Source: Symploca sp. SIO3C6
GTDB lineage: Bacteria > Cyanobacteriota > Cyanobacteriia > Cyanobacteriales > Coleofasciculaceae
Direction of reading: 5' to 3'
Length of the DNA: 64,000 bases
Assembly: GCA_010692425.1 (NCBI GenBank)
Contig: JAAHHJ010000002.1
Span: 186,001 to 250,000, forward strand
Positions within the stretch are counted from its first letter, which is position 1. Every line of letters starts with the position of its first letter. The translations under genes were made by a program, and so were the position numbers. The notes under the pieces were generated by a model that was not told where the DNA came from, did no database searches, and saw nothing but the letters and a program-made list of their open reading frames with translations. Positions 55,340 to 63,187 of this stretch are shown piece after piece.

Positions 55340-56635
55340 TTGTACGGATGCCAACAAATAATGCTTCATCCTGATCAATTAGAAAAAGAGATTTTGGTAT
55401 TTATCTGTCAGCAAGCCAACAAGCTAGTTAATTGCGGTACATATTTGTTGAGGCAAGCATTTTTTACCTTTGGTCAAGTAGAACATGACGCCTATTCTCT
55501 CCACGCGGAACTTAAAGACAATCCTCATTTTAAGATTTTGAGGTCAGCAGCTGCTCAGCAGGTACTCACAGGAGTAGCCGAATCCTTCAAGTCCTATAAA
55601 GAGTTGACAAATAAGTTCTTTAAAGGAGAAATATCAGACAAACCCAAGCTGCCCAAATATCGCAAAAAAGGTGGCTTGGCTACTATTTCATACCCTGCCA
55701 GATGGGTATCATTTGACCTGGAAACAGGTCAGGTCTCACTTAGTCTGGGCAAGACATTTAAGGAGTGGTTTGGCATTGAACACATTCAAGTGCCACCTCC
55801 CTATGGACTTCGTGTCAAAGACATTGCCGAGATTCGGATTCTACCTAGAAATGGCTGTTTTTACGCTGAATACACTTACAAAATGCAGCCACAAATTGTG
55901 GATTTATCAGACAAGGCTTTAGGTATAGATCCAGGTTTGAACAACTGGTTAACCTGTGTTTCTACTGACGGAGACAGCTTTATTGTCGATGGCAGGAAAG
56001 TTAAAAGTCTTAACCAGTGGTACAACAAGCAAGTGGCTAAGCAAAAAAAGAACAAACCTCAAGATTACTGGGATGAGAAACTAGCTCAACTATCAGAGCG
56101 TCGTAATCGTCAGATGAGAGATGCTCTCAACAAAGCAGCAAGATTAGTAATTAACTACTGCTTAAGTCATGACCTTGGCACGATTGTCTTTGGCTGGAAT
56201 CAAGGCAATAAAAACCGTATTGAAATGGGCAAAAAGAACAACCAAGAGTTTGTAGGAGTGCCTACTGCTAAACTCAAAGAACGTACTGCTCAGTTATGCC
56301 AACAGTATGGATTAAAATTTATTGAAACCGAAGAGTCCTACACCTCAAAGAGTAGTTTTTTAGACGGAGATGTTCTGCCAAAATTTGGTGAAAAACCCGA
56401 ACGGTGGAAGCCATCCGGAAGACGAGTATCTAGAGGTATGTATCGGACAAAAAATGGCACTGAAGTTAACGCAGATATTAATGGCGCTGCCAATATTTTG
56501 CGCAAAGTAGAGACACAGTTAAGTGTGAACTTAACCAAGGTCTGTAGGGCATTTTTGACCGTGCCTACCAGATATAAAATCTGGGAAACAAAGCGAAGGA
56601 GCGTCATTTTAATGCGCTCCGCAGCAACCGCTTGA
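55340..56635 (+). CDS. tnpB: Divergent TnpB-like protein, zinc ribbon absent
   Basis: 431 residues. A full Shine-Dalgarno (AAAGGAGGTGAT, 55324-55335) points to the TTG at 55340 as start, 8 bases after GGAGG, rather than the GTG at 55331 inside it. RuvC-I LGIDPGLNNWLT gives Asp197; RuvC-III EVNADINGAANILRK gives Asp379. The usual RuvC-II glutamate position reads VFGWNQGN (residues 283-290), with no acid; a conserved-looking TEESYTSKSSF follows (Glu329, 331, 332). No CxxC zinc ribbon. Either the catalytic glutamate has moved, as described for some TnpB branches, or the nuclease is dead. Confidence 0.9.
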   Translation: MYGCQQIMLHPDQLEKEILVFICQQANKLVNCGTYLLRQAFFTFGQVEHDAYSLHAELKDNPHFKILRSAAAQQVLTGVAESFKSYKELTNKFFKGEISDKPKLPKYRKKGGLATISYPARWVSFDLETGQVSLSLGKTFKEWFGIEHIQVPPPYGLRVKDIAEIRILPRNGCFYAEYTYKMQPQIVDLSDKALGIDPGLNNWLTCVSTDGDSFIVDGRKVKSLNQWYNKQVAKQKKNKPQDYWDEKLAQLSERRNRQMRDALNKAARLVINYCLSHDLGTIVFGWNQGNKNRIEMGKKNNQEFVGVPTAKLKERTAQLCQQYGLKFIETEESYTSKSSFLDGDVLPKFGEKPERWKPSGRRVSRGMYRTKNGTEVNADINGAANILRKVETQLSVNLTKVCRAFLTVPTRYKIWETKRRSVILMRSAATA

Positions 56636-56668
56636 ATCCTCGTCGTTTTAACGCGAGGAGAGGTCAAC
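56633..56668 (+). repeat. Right-end motif A of the second tnpB element
   Basis: AATCCTCGTCG, loop TTTTAA, CGCGAGGAGAGGTCAAC. Nearly the same as 22983-23017. The stem-loop and TCAA suit an IS608-like right end, and the preceding tnpB tail would form the omega RNA scaffold. Confidence 0.6.
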
Positions 56669-56904
56669 CTTTTCAAGACCGGACAAATGTAGTATTACAG
56701 AGTAACCTCACCAGCCAAGACCAAGGAAGCAATTGAATCACAAAAATTTAATAATTTTGCTTAAATTCAACTCAAGATCTCCTTGGGTTGTGCTGATTTT
56801 ATCTTAGTATCAGTTGATTTGACCTCATTCAAACAACAAATACCCTGTCTGTTATAGCAATAGATGCTAGAGCGTAACTCTGAAATATATCCTTGAAGAG
56901 CCAA

Positions 56905-56937
56905 CAATCCCAGTGTTTTCAGCCTTGGGAGTGTCAA
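56905..56937 (+). repeat. Right-end motif B (GGGAGTGTCAA terminus)
   Basis: TCCCAGTG-TTTTCAGC-CTTGGGAGTGTCAA: short stem TCCCA/TGGGA and the same eleven-base terminus found at 23006, 28056 (minus) and 37441. It lies 13 bp before the start of the 475-residue RHH/HTH gene. Confidence 0.6.
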
Positions 56938-56950
56938 CTAAGTAAAACCA

Positions 56951-58378
56951 ATGTCTGCCAATAATACTAAGCTATCTATTTCTGTCGAGATCAATGCTAG
57001 AAGGCAGCTCCTAGCCTTCCAGAAAGAGCATAAACTTAATTCCTTATCGAGTGCAGTCTCCTTAATTTTAAAAAACTACTTTCAAGAAATACAGGGGCAA
57101 GAACCAGCTCAAGAAGTAGCACCTACAGCTGATTCTGAGTTGATCAATATTCTGAGTAAGCGCCTAGATGAACTAGGAGAAAGACTAGCTGTCGTGGAAG
57201 CACAACTGAGACACTCTAGATCAAGTGATGCCACTAAGATAATCGAGTCTCTCCAAATAACCCAATCTCTAAAACAGCCACAAGACGCCACCTATGGCAG
57301 TGGAGAAGCCGCTGATCTTTACCTAGGCTGGGAAGTTCCTGCCAACATTTCCTACGTTTTCAACCGCTACCAATCCCTGAATACAGATGAAGCCAAGGCA
57401 GCCTTTGCTGATAAGTGGATAAGTTTATGTGCCAACAGTCTTGAAACAGCCTTAGTGGTTTGCTACTCACTCCTAAGCCTAGTCAAAGACAACCAAATGT
57501 ACCAAACTTCCCACTGGATGGAGGGTTACAAGACCTATACCTCATTCAAAAACTACTTTGAACATCGATTCGAGTCATTGCTCGAGAAGTGGTCACAAAT
57601 GGAGTTAGTTCACAAATTTGTGGTAGAAAACTGTCCACAAATTCTAGAGGCCATGTTGAGAAGCCAAAGCATTGAGTTATCGAAAAATGGTAGTGTCGAT
57701 GTTGTCATAGCACAACAGGTTGCTAGTCCAACCACTCACAATCAACCGCAGACAAGGTTAGAATTATCAAAGGTTGAGAGTACAGAAGAAACGCCACCGG
57801 TTAGCATCGAAACCATAGACCAAATTCAAACCAGCGAAGCAGTTGAGCACAAGCTTGAGCAACTGGAAAAGGAGCTATCTCAAGAGCCGCCACAACCTGA
57901 GATTATACTCATGACCACATCTGAAGTTTCTCAATTTTCAGGGCTAACGACAGGTCAACTAAACCGATATAAACATCGAGGTACTTTGCCAATAGAAGTT
58001 TCCGTAGAGGGAGTCAAATACAGAGTTGACTACGCCAAAAAGGGTGAACAAGGGCGAAACCTCTGGTCAGTTCAATCTTTAGAAGCCAAAGAAAAGCAAC
58101 AGCAACAGCAACAGCAACAGGAATATTCATCGGCATCTATGCAGAGCGTAACTGAAGCTGCCTCAATAGCAACTCAAACTACTGCCCAAGAGTCTATTAC
58201 TCCGATTTTGACGCAGACAGCACTTAGTGAACGATTAGATGTTCCCAGAAGTACTTTTAGAAGAAAGAAAAACCAAATGTCTGAGGCAGAGTTTGCTGAG
58301 TGGACTAGTAGTAATGACCCTGACGGCATTGCTTGGGCTTATTCAGAAGAGTTAAAGCAATACTATGTTTGCACTTAG
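56951..58378 (+). CDS. 475-aa protein: RHH-like N-terminus, coiled coil and HTH segments
   Basis: I do not recognise the whole. Residues ~6-45 (KLSISVEINARRQLLAFQKEHKLNSLSSAVSLILKNYFQ) look like an MetJ/Arc ribbon-helix-helix. A coiled coil follows (~67-92, LINILSKRLDELGERLAVVEAQLRH). The middle (~115-230) is a Trp/Tyr-rich helical domain. Residues ~321-360 (MTTSEVSQFSGLTTGQLNRYKHRG) look like an excisionase-type HTH, there is a polyglutamine run (~382-390), and ~420-445 (LSERLDVPRSTFRRKKNQM) is a second HTH. Likely DNA-binding. It begins 13 bp after a transposon right end and is followed by tRNA-Pro. Confidence 0.75.
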   Translation: MSANNTKLSISVEINARRQLLAFQKEHKLNSLSSAVSLILKNYFQEIQGQEPAQEVAPTADSELINILSKRLDELGERLAVVEAQLRHSRSSDATKIIESLQITQSLKQPQDATYGSGEAADLYLGWEVPANISYVFNRYQSLNTDEAKAAFADKWISLCANSLETALVVCYSLLSLVKDNQMYQTSHWMEGYKTYTSFKNYFEHRFESLLEKWSQMELVHKFVVENCPQILEAMLRSQSIELSKNGSVDVVIAQQVASPTTHNQPQTRLELSKVESTEETPPVSIETIDQIQTSEAVEHKLEQLEKELSQEPPQPEIILMTTSEVSQFSGLTTGQLNRYKHRGTLPIEVSVEGVKYRVDYAKKGEQGRNLWSVQSLEAKEKQQQQQQQQEYSSASMQSVTEAASIATQTTAQESITPILTQTALSERLDVPRSTFRRKKNQMSEAEFAEWTSSNDPDGIAWAYSEELKQYYVCT

Positions 58379-58488
58379 GCTACTTCAGTCTCAGATGAGG
58401 GTAGTAACCACAAGGTTATTTGTTCGAGAACTCTGACACCAAAGTGCCACCTATGGCAAATTATTAGCCACTTAACTAATCCTAGATA

Positions 58489-58562
58489 TCGGGATGACAG
58501 GATTTGAACCTGCGGCCCCCTCGTCCCGAACGAGGTGCGCTACCAAGCTGCGCCACATCCCG
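58489..58562 (-). tRNA. tRNA-Pro (anticodon CGG)
   Basis: Acceptor CGGGATG/CATCCCG, D arm GCGCAGCTTGGTAGCGC, anticodon stem CCTCG/CGAGG with loop TTCGGGA (anticodon CGG), T arm GCAGG-TTCAAAT-CCTGT, discriminator A. CCA not encoded. Converges with the 475-residue gene. Confidence 0.97.
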
Positions 58563-58728
58563 CCCCTGCTTTGCTAGCTAATTACCAGTCTATGGTATCA
58601 CATGCAGTGGCTAAGAGGTTGATTTCCTAATTCCCGCTCAGAAGTTCCCAAATTCCGCAAGAAGTTCTGATAATCACAACTAAAGAGATAGAGTTACTAG
58701 TCAGCTTTTTAGTTAAAATTGAGGTTTA

Positions 58729-58887
58729 ATGGCTAAAAAAATAAAAGTAGCTCCACAGTTAGATTTTTTTCTAACCAAGGGAGGTAGGGCAGGGTTGAGA
58801 CTGCCAAAACGGTATAAATTATACCGTGAGCGTGCCTTCGCCGTTATAGACTGCGAACCACATCAGTTTAGAATCCCCGCCTCTTGA
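58729..58887 (+). CDS. Possible small basic protein, 52 aa
   Basis: MAKKIKVAPQLDFFLTKGGR, then AGLRLPKRYKLYRERAFAVI and DCEPHQFRIPAS. A GAGG lies 5 bases before the ATG. Composition is protein-like but I know no family. The stop codon falls in the loop of the hairpin CCCCGC/GCGGGG (58875-58896), as the RHH gene at 63182 also ends in a hairpin. It contains a perfect palindrome ACGGTATAA-A-TTATACCGT (58809-58827). Confidence 0.4.
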   Translation: MAKKIKVAPQLDFFLTKGGRAGLRLPKRYKLYRERAFAVIDCEPHQFRIPAS

Positions 58888-58938
58888 AAGCGGGGAGCTA
58901 ATCAGACCTCAAGGATAACTTTCCAGCGTATTGTTCCT

Positions 58939-60018
58939 ATGAAAGCTGTCGGACGCCTCTCCAAGTGGTCATATTATCTGCTAATTTTGCCAGTGACACT
59001 AGGTTTTTGTCTCTGGCAGGGCTGGGCATGGTGGAGCTGGGCGCAGTCACCACCTACTCCAGACAAATCAACAGACTCAGCACTAGACAAAGCTGTACAA
59101 ATTCAAATTCCCTCAGGAACTGCGGCTCAGCAGATTGGCAAGGATTTAGAAGCAGCCGGCTTAATTCGCTCTTCCCATGCCTGGAAACTTTGGACTCATT
59201 GGAAGCAGCTTTTTGACCGTGATGGTGAGTATAAAGCAGGGACATACCAATTATCGTCAACTCAGCCACTACCGGAAATTGCCAGCAAGATTTGGAATGG
59301 TGAGGTGGTGCAACTCTCATTCACTATTCCAGAGGGATGGTCTATAGAGCAAATGGCAAATCACTTTGAGAAACTAGGATATTTCCCAGCTCAAGACTTT
59401 ATTGCTGCTACCAGACAAATCCCTAAAGACAAATATCCTTGGTTGCCGAGTGATTTGCCTCACCTAGAAGGGTTTTTGTACCCAAATACCTATCAGCTCT
59501 CCAATGATCGTGTTTCGCCCCAAATCATAATTGAGCAAATGCTCAAAGAATTTGAACAAAAAGCGCTGCCACTCTACCAAAAAGGACAACAATCGATGCA
59601 GTTAAGTTTGGTTGAGTGGGTAACTTTTGCCAGCATTGTGGAGAAGGAGGCAGTAGTATCCAAGGAACGCCCTCTGATTGCTGGTGTTTTTGCAGAGCGC
59701 TTACGGCGAGGCATGAGACTAGAAAGTGACCCCACAGTTGAGTATGGCTTGGGCATTCGGCAAACTGCTGATCAACCCTTGACCTATGCTCAAGTAGGCA
59801 TAGAATCCCCCTACAATACCTATCTTAATCCAGGATTGCCACCGACGGCGATCGCTAGTCCTGGTTTAGCTAGTTTGAGGGCGTCACTCGATCCAGAAAA
59901 GACAGATTTTCTGTTTTTTGTTGCTAGGTACGATGGCACTCACAAATTTAGTAAAACCTTAAAGGAGCATGAAGCTGCCAGAGACTCAATTCGCCGTGAA
60001 CGTAAATCACAGCAGTAA
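58939..60018 (+). CDS. mltG: Endolytic murein transglycosylase MltG
   Basis: 359 residues: N-terminal membrane helix (~9-33), a LysM-like region (IPSGTAAQQIGKDLEAAGLIRS), and the YceG catalytic domain with ASIVEKEAVVSKERPLIAGVFAERLRRGMRLESDPTVEYGLG (catalytic glutamate in EKEA, ~236-238) and SPYNTYLNPGLPPTAIASPG. It cuts nascent glycan strands inside the chain and may end polymerisation. Read in the order mltG-yqeG-proB, though with gaps of 180 bp each. Confidence 0.95.
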   Translation: MKAVGRLSKWSYYLLILPVTLGFCLWQGWAWWSWAQSPPTPDKSTDSALDKAVQIQIPSGTAAQQIGKDLEAAGLIRSSHAWKLWTHWKQLFDRDGEYKAGTYQLSSTQPLPEIASKIWNGEVVQLSFTIPEGWSIEQMANHFEKLGYFPAQDFIAATRQIPKDKYPWLPSDLPHLEGFLYPNTYQLSNDRVSPQIIIEQMLKEFEQKALPLYQKGQQSMQLSLVEWVTFASIVEKEAVVSKERPLIAGVFAERLRRGMRLESDPTVEYGLGIRQTADQPLTYAQVGIESPYNTYLNPGLPPTAIASPGLASLRASLDPEKTDFLFFVARYDGTHKFSKTLKEHEAARDSIRRERKSQQ

Positions 60019-60201
60019 TATACTCCTCAACTATAACCTTTGATTCGGTGGGGGCTTCACAAGTGTTGAGAACACTTGAAATTTAGTTAGATGAAATCCC
60101 CGCGCCTGTAGGGCGCTGCCTGCCCACTTCTCTAAAAGCTCGGGGAGGATATCAAAAGTGCCAAAATACCACAATATGGACTGACTACTTAGCAATTACT
60201 T

Positions 60202-60753
60202 ATGTCTTTGGGATCAAATTTGCAACCTAACTTAATTCTCGGCGGACCAATCATCAGTCTGACGCCGCAAATGTTACAGCAACATCGGCTCAAAGGTCTA
60301 ATACTTGATGTTGATGAAACCTTGGTGCCCCTCAGAGCAAGTCAGGTGTCTGCTGAACTCAGACAATGGGTGGAGACGATTAAACCAGTGGTAGCAATCT
60401 GGCTAGTGAGCAATAACCTCAGTAAGACGAGGATTGGTAATATTGCCAAGTCACTAGAACTGCCTTACATGCTGGGCGCTAGTAAGCCTTCACGGCGAAA
60501 GTTAAAAAAAGCTGCCCAAGCCATGAATTTGCCTGTGGAACAAGTAGCCATGGTGGGGGACCGCTTGTTCACAGACGTCCTAGCAGGCAATCGACTAGGA
60601 ATGTTTACCATTCTTGTTGAACCGATGAGCGATCCGAGTGTGAACCACACGATGTACCCCACCCGTAACTTTGAAGTTTGGATCTCTAAGGCATTGGGGG
60701 TTTCTTTTCCGTCTTTGCAACAAAACTTAAACAAAACTGATGAATTAACATAA
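60202..60753 (+). CDS. YqeG-family HAD IIIA phosphatase
   Basis: 183 residues. HAD motif I LILDVDETLVPL (~35-46), motif II VSNN (~74-77), motif III lysine region KPSRRKLKKA and motif IV VGDRLFTDVLAGN (~119-131). YqeG proteins dephosphorylate phosphatidylglycerophosphate-like or small phosphates; in plants and algae the relative PGPP1 makes phosphatidylglycerol for thylakoids. That role is plausible here but unproven. ATG at 60202. Confidence 0.88.
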   Translation: MSLGSNLQPNLILGGPIISLTPQMLQQHRLKGLILDVDETLVPLRASQVSAELRQWVETIKPVVAIWLVSNNLSKTRIGNIAKSLELPYMLGASKPSRRKLKKAAQAMNLPVEQVAMVGDRLFTDVLAGNRLGMFTILVEPMSDPSVNHTMYPTRNFEVWISKALGVSFPSLQQNLNKTDELT

Positions 60754-60879
60754 ACCGAAATATAAAGAAAATATTATGAAATCAGAGGCCTTAGGAAAAA
60801 TATGAGATTCTTAATGTTAATTCAATTGGGGTCAGCCAATATAAAGACCCTAAAAATACCAAAACCGTTTTATAAATCG

Positions 60880-60924
60880 CTTAGAGCGCCTAGTCTCCTA
60901 AATTTAGGGGAAAGGCGCTCTAAG
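60880..60924 (+). promoter_or_regulatory. Strong stem-loop in the proB leader
   Basis: Perfect 11-bp stem CTTAGAGCGCC (60880-60890) / GGCGCTCTAAG (60914-60924), with an inner stem TCTCC-TAAATTTA-GGGGA. It ends 14 bases before the proB ATG and has no T run, so it is either an attenuation structure or an imperfect terminator of yqeG. Confidence 0.55.
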
Positions 60925-60938
60925 ATTGTGTAGTGATC

Positions 60939-62054
60939 ATGACCAGTCAAAAGATTGTCGTCAAAGTTGGCACCTCTAGTCTGACTCAACCAGCCACAGG
61001 TCAATTGGCACTTTCAACAATTGCCAAGTTAGTGGAAACTCTGACGAGGCTGCGTTGTGAAGGGCATGATTTAGTACTAGTTACCTCTGGTGCTGTGGGG
61101 GTTGGTTGTGGTTGCCTAGGGCTAAAGTCTCGTCCCCAAACCATGGCTCTCAAGCAAGCTGTGGCTGCTGTAGGTCAAGGACGCCTGATGAGGGTGTATG
61201 ATGATTTCTTTACTAGTCTGCAACAATCTATTGCCCAAGTGCTGCTTAGCCGCCGTGACTTTATACAGCGCAGCTGCTATGTCAACGCTTACGCTACATT
61301 TCAAGAATTATTGCGACTGGGTGTAATTCCGGTGGTGAATGAAAATGACACTGTGGCAGTTGAGGAACTGAAGTTTGGAGATAATGATACGCTCAGTGCT
61401 TTGGTGGCAAGTTTAATAGAGGCTGACTGGTTATTTTTATTGACTGATGTAGACAGGCTTTATTCTGCTGATCCTCGTTTGGTGCCAGATGCTCAACCAA
61501 TTATGCTAGTTAATAGTATTGAGCAGTTGACTCAACTACAGATAGAAGTAGGTAATTCTGGTTCCCAGTGGGGAACTGGAGGTATGGAGACTAAAATTGC
61601 TGCCGCTCGGATTGCTACTAGCGCTGGGGTGAGGGTGGTAATTACAGAAGGACGAAACCCGGAAGCAATTGAAAAAATCTTAAAGGGAGAATCTCTCGGT
61701 ACTCATTTTGAGCCTAACTCCAAAACTGATAAAGCTCGCAAGCGTTGGATTGCTCATGGTTTAGTGCCAGTTGGAAGGCTTTATCTTGATAGTGGGGCGG
61801 TGACGGCAATTTGCCAGGGAGGGAAGTCTCTGCTTGCTGCTGGTATTACTGCTATTGAGGGTAATTTTCGCTTATCAGATGCTGTACAGTTATGTGACCA
61901 TAGTGGTTCAGAAATAGCTAGAGGGCTGGTTAATTATAGCAGTGAGGAATTGCAGCAGATTCGGGGGCGTAAGTCATCAGAAATTCCCGCTATTCTCGGT
62001 TATGCCGGTGCTGAGACAGTGGTACATCGAGATAATTTGGTTTTGAGTAATTGA
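60939..62054 (+). CDS. proB: Glutamate 5-kinase
   Basis: 371 residues. Amino acid kinase domain (~5-260): [76 protein letters not shown]; then a C-terminal PUA domain (~280-368: [25 protein letters not shown]). First step of proline synthesis, normally feedback-inhibited by proline. ATG 60939 is preferred; GTG at 60933 is two codons upstream. Confidence 0.96.
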   Translation: MTSQKIVVKVGTSSLTQPATGQLALSTIAKLVETLTRLRCEGHDLVLVTSGAVGVGCGCLGLKSRPQTMALKQAVAAVGQGRLMRVYDDFFTSLQQSIAQVLLSRRDFIQRSCYVNAYATFQELLRLGVIPVVNENDTVAVEELKFGDNDTLSALVASLIEADWLFLLTDVDRLYSADPRLVPDAQPIMLVNSIEQLTQLQIEVGNSGSQWGTGGMETKIAAARIATSAGVRVVITEGRNPEAIEKILKGESLGTHFEPNSKTDKARKRWIAHGLVPVGRLYLDSGAVTAICQGGKSLLAAGITAIEGNFRLSDAVQLCDHSGSEIARGLVNYSSEELQQIRGRKSSEIPAILGYAGAETVVHRDNLVLSN

Positions 62055-62355
62055 AGTGCCTAGGGCAAGGTTGAGATAGAGAGAGTTTTTGGAGAAGATT
62101 TTGATTATGAAATGCTTATGTATCAAGCATTTTAGGCTAAATAGCTATTGGCAACAGTTTTGCTGATTTTTTTTTGAGAATGTGTGAAAAATTTGCTGTA
62201 ATCTTTTCTGCAACTAGCTTTTAACCAATTCCCTAGCCCCAAACTCAAGTGATTTAAGGTTATGATCAACGCATCAGGGTTGAAACCTTAAGTTTCTGTT
62301 CCAATGCCCTCCCTGGTTCTACTAGCTGACTAGCTTTTCATTGGTCAGTTAGTCT
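62055..62355. other. Non-coding gap after proB
   Basis: 301 bp of AT-rich sequence with a poly-T tract near 62165-62174 and an AGCTGACTAG/CAGTT hairpin near 62327-62350. No gene seen. Confidence 0.5.
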
Positions 62356-62529
62356 GTGTCCTACGCCAATAGCTGGGATGAACTCAGGAAAGAAAAGTTT
62401 GCCACTAAGTTAGGAGCCACTTTCCCGACAATCAATCGTTGGGAAAATGGCAGAGCTACCCCGTCACCAATGGTAGTGATGCTTATTGACAGAGTAACCC
62501 AGGACTTAGGCAAGCGAGATAGGAGCTAA
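62356..62529 (+). pseudogene. Internally deleted XRE-family HTH gene
   Basis: From GTG 62356 the frame reads MSYANSWDELRKEKFATKLG, ATFPTINRWENGRATPSP, then a short helical tail. TFPTINRWENGRATPSP is the recognition-helix text of cyanobacterial XRE proteins, which usually read LRxxLGLSQEKFAxKLG before it. Here about six residues including the Gln of the first HTH helix are gone between ELR and KEKF, so DNA binding is doubtful. Confidence 0.65.
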
Positions 62530-62608
62530 TGGCACAAAATTGCTCGCAGAGTAAAAAAGACGAAAGCAAGAGCAACTGTCAAAGATAAAAAATTATCCAA
62601 TTAGGGCA

Positions 62609-62734
62609 ATGATCCAAGAAGGTAAGAATCGGGAAGAGCAAGATCAGCTCAATCAGCTTCTGAGTAAAGATGGACGTTATCAAATTGTCAAGTTTTTGAA
62701 GGAAGGAGGTTTTGGTAAAACATGGGAGGTATAG
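62609..62734 (+). pseudogene. Ser/Thr kinase truncated by insertion
   Basis: 41 residues: MIQEGKNREEQDQLNQLLSK, then DGRYQIVKFLKEGGFGKTWEV and a stop. RYQIxxxLxEGGFGxT is the glycine-rich loop at the start of cyanobacterial Hanks kinases. The frame breaks exactly at TA, where the inverted-repeat element begins (62730). No remaining kinase domain is found right of the element. Confidence 0.75.
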
Positions 62735-63090
62735 CGCTGCGCGCTGGGGTACTTACAAGTTAGGATATATCTATAGCGCTGCGCGCTGGGGTACTTACAA
62801 GTTAGGATATATCTAGAGTCACCTAAAACTAGATTTATTTATGGCTCACCCTTACTCTCAGGATTTGCGCCTACGTGCCCTCTATTTAATCACTAGCGGT
62901 ATGTCGATAAGTAAAGTTAGTCGAACGCTAGATATTAGCAGAACTACCCTCTATAAATGGCGAGCTAGTGATTAAATAGAGGGCACGTAGGCGCAAATCC
63001 TGAGAGTAAGGGTGAGCCATAAATAAATCTAGTTTTAGGTGACTCTAGATATATCCTAACTTGTAAGTACCCCAGCGCGCAGCGCTATAG
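62730..63090. mobile_element. Foldback derivative of an IS630-like element, perfect 126-bp inverted arms
   Basis: Arm 1 (62772-62897) and arm 2 (62964-63089) are exact reverse complements over 126 bp, with a 66-bp unique centre. The outermost 42 bp (TATAGCGCTGCGCGCTGGGG...) is present once more as a direct repeat at 62730-62771. Each arm carries the end of the element and the first 19 codons of an IS630-type transposase. Both outer borders are TA, the target of IS630/Tc1 elements. Left flank is a kinase gene, right flank a tnpB gene. Confidence 0.85.
62841..62975 (+). pseudogene. IS630-family transposase N-terminal HTH fragment
   Basis: 44 residues starting MAHPYSQDLRLRALYLITSG, followed by SISKVSRTLDISRTTLYKWR, the helix-turn-helix that begins IS630 transposases. 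It ends when the frame enters arm 2 of the palindrome. The catalytic DDE part is missing. The same 19 N-terminal codons start again on the minus strand at 63020 (30-residue frame to 62928). Confidence 0.75.
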
Positions 63091-63148
63091 CTAGTGCCAT
63101 TTGTTGTCCGAGAGTTGGATAAATTCGATATCGGTAGCGTGCTTTCAT
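63089..63148 (-). pseudogene. Truncated tnpB (first 20 codons)
   Basis: Minus-strand ATG at 63148: MKARYRYRIYPTLGQQMALA, the typical start of an IS605 OrfB/TnpB. The frame then enters the foldback element and stops at 63056. The remaining ~380 codons are absent from this side. Confidence 0.75.
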
Positions 63149-63187
63149 GGTTATTGTACACAATAAATCCGTACAATAACCATGAAA
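63143..63187. promoter_or_regulatory. Perfect inverted repeat over both divergent starts (RHH and tnpB)
   Basis: TTTCATGGTTATTGTAC (63143-63159) and GTACAATAACCATGAAA (63171-63187) are exact reverse complements with an 11-base centre (ACAATAAATCC). Both ATGs are within the arms. It is a natural operator for the RHH protein and must also hold the two overlapping promoters or leaderless starts. Confidence 0.7.

Larger units (their letters stand above)
55212..56937 (+). mobile_element. Second IS200/IS605-type element carrying a divergent tnpB
   Basis: Limits: left hairpin 55212-55231, and one of two right ends, AATCCTCGTCG...GAGAGGTCAAC (hairpin CCTCG/CGAGG, 56638-56659; TCAA at 56664-56667) or ATCCCAG...CTTGGGAGTGTCAA ending 56937. 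The first matches the relic at 22981. Having both suggests nested or tandem insertion. No tnpA. Confidence 0.65.

Noticed and set aside
28056-56937. A complete autonomous IS605 (tnpA plus tnpB)
   Set aside because: No Y1 transposase (HUH motif) gene is visible on either strand near any of the tnpB genes or relics.
62356-62734. XRE fragment plus kinase fragment as a toxin-antitoxin pair
   Set aside because: Both are broken pieces of larger families; neither resembles a known toxin.
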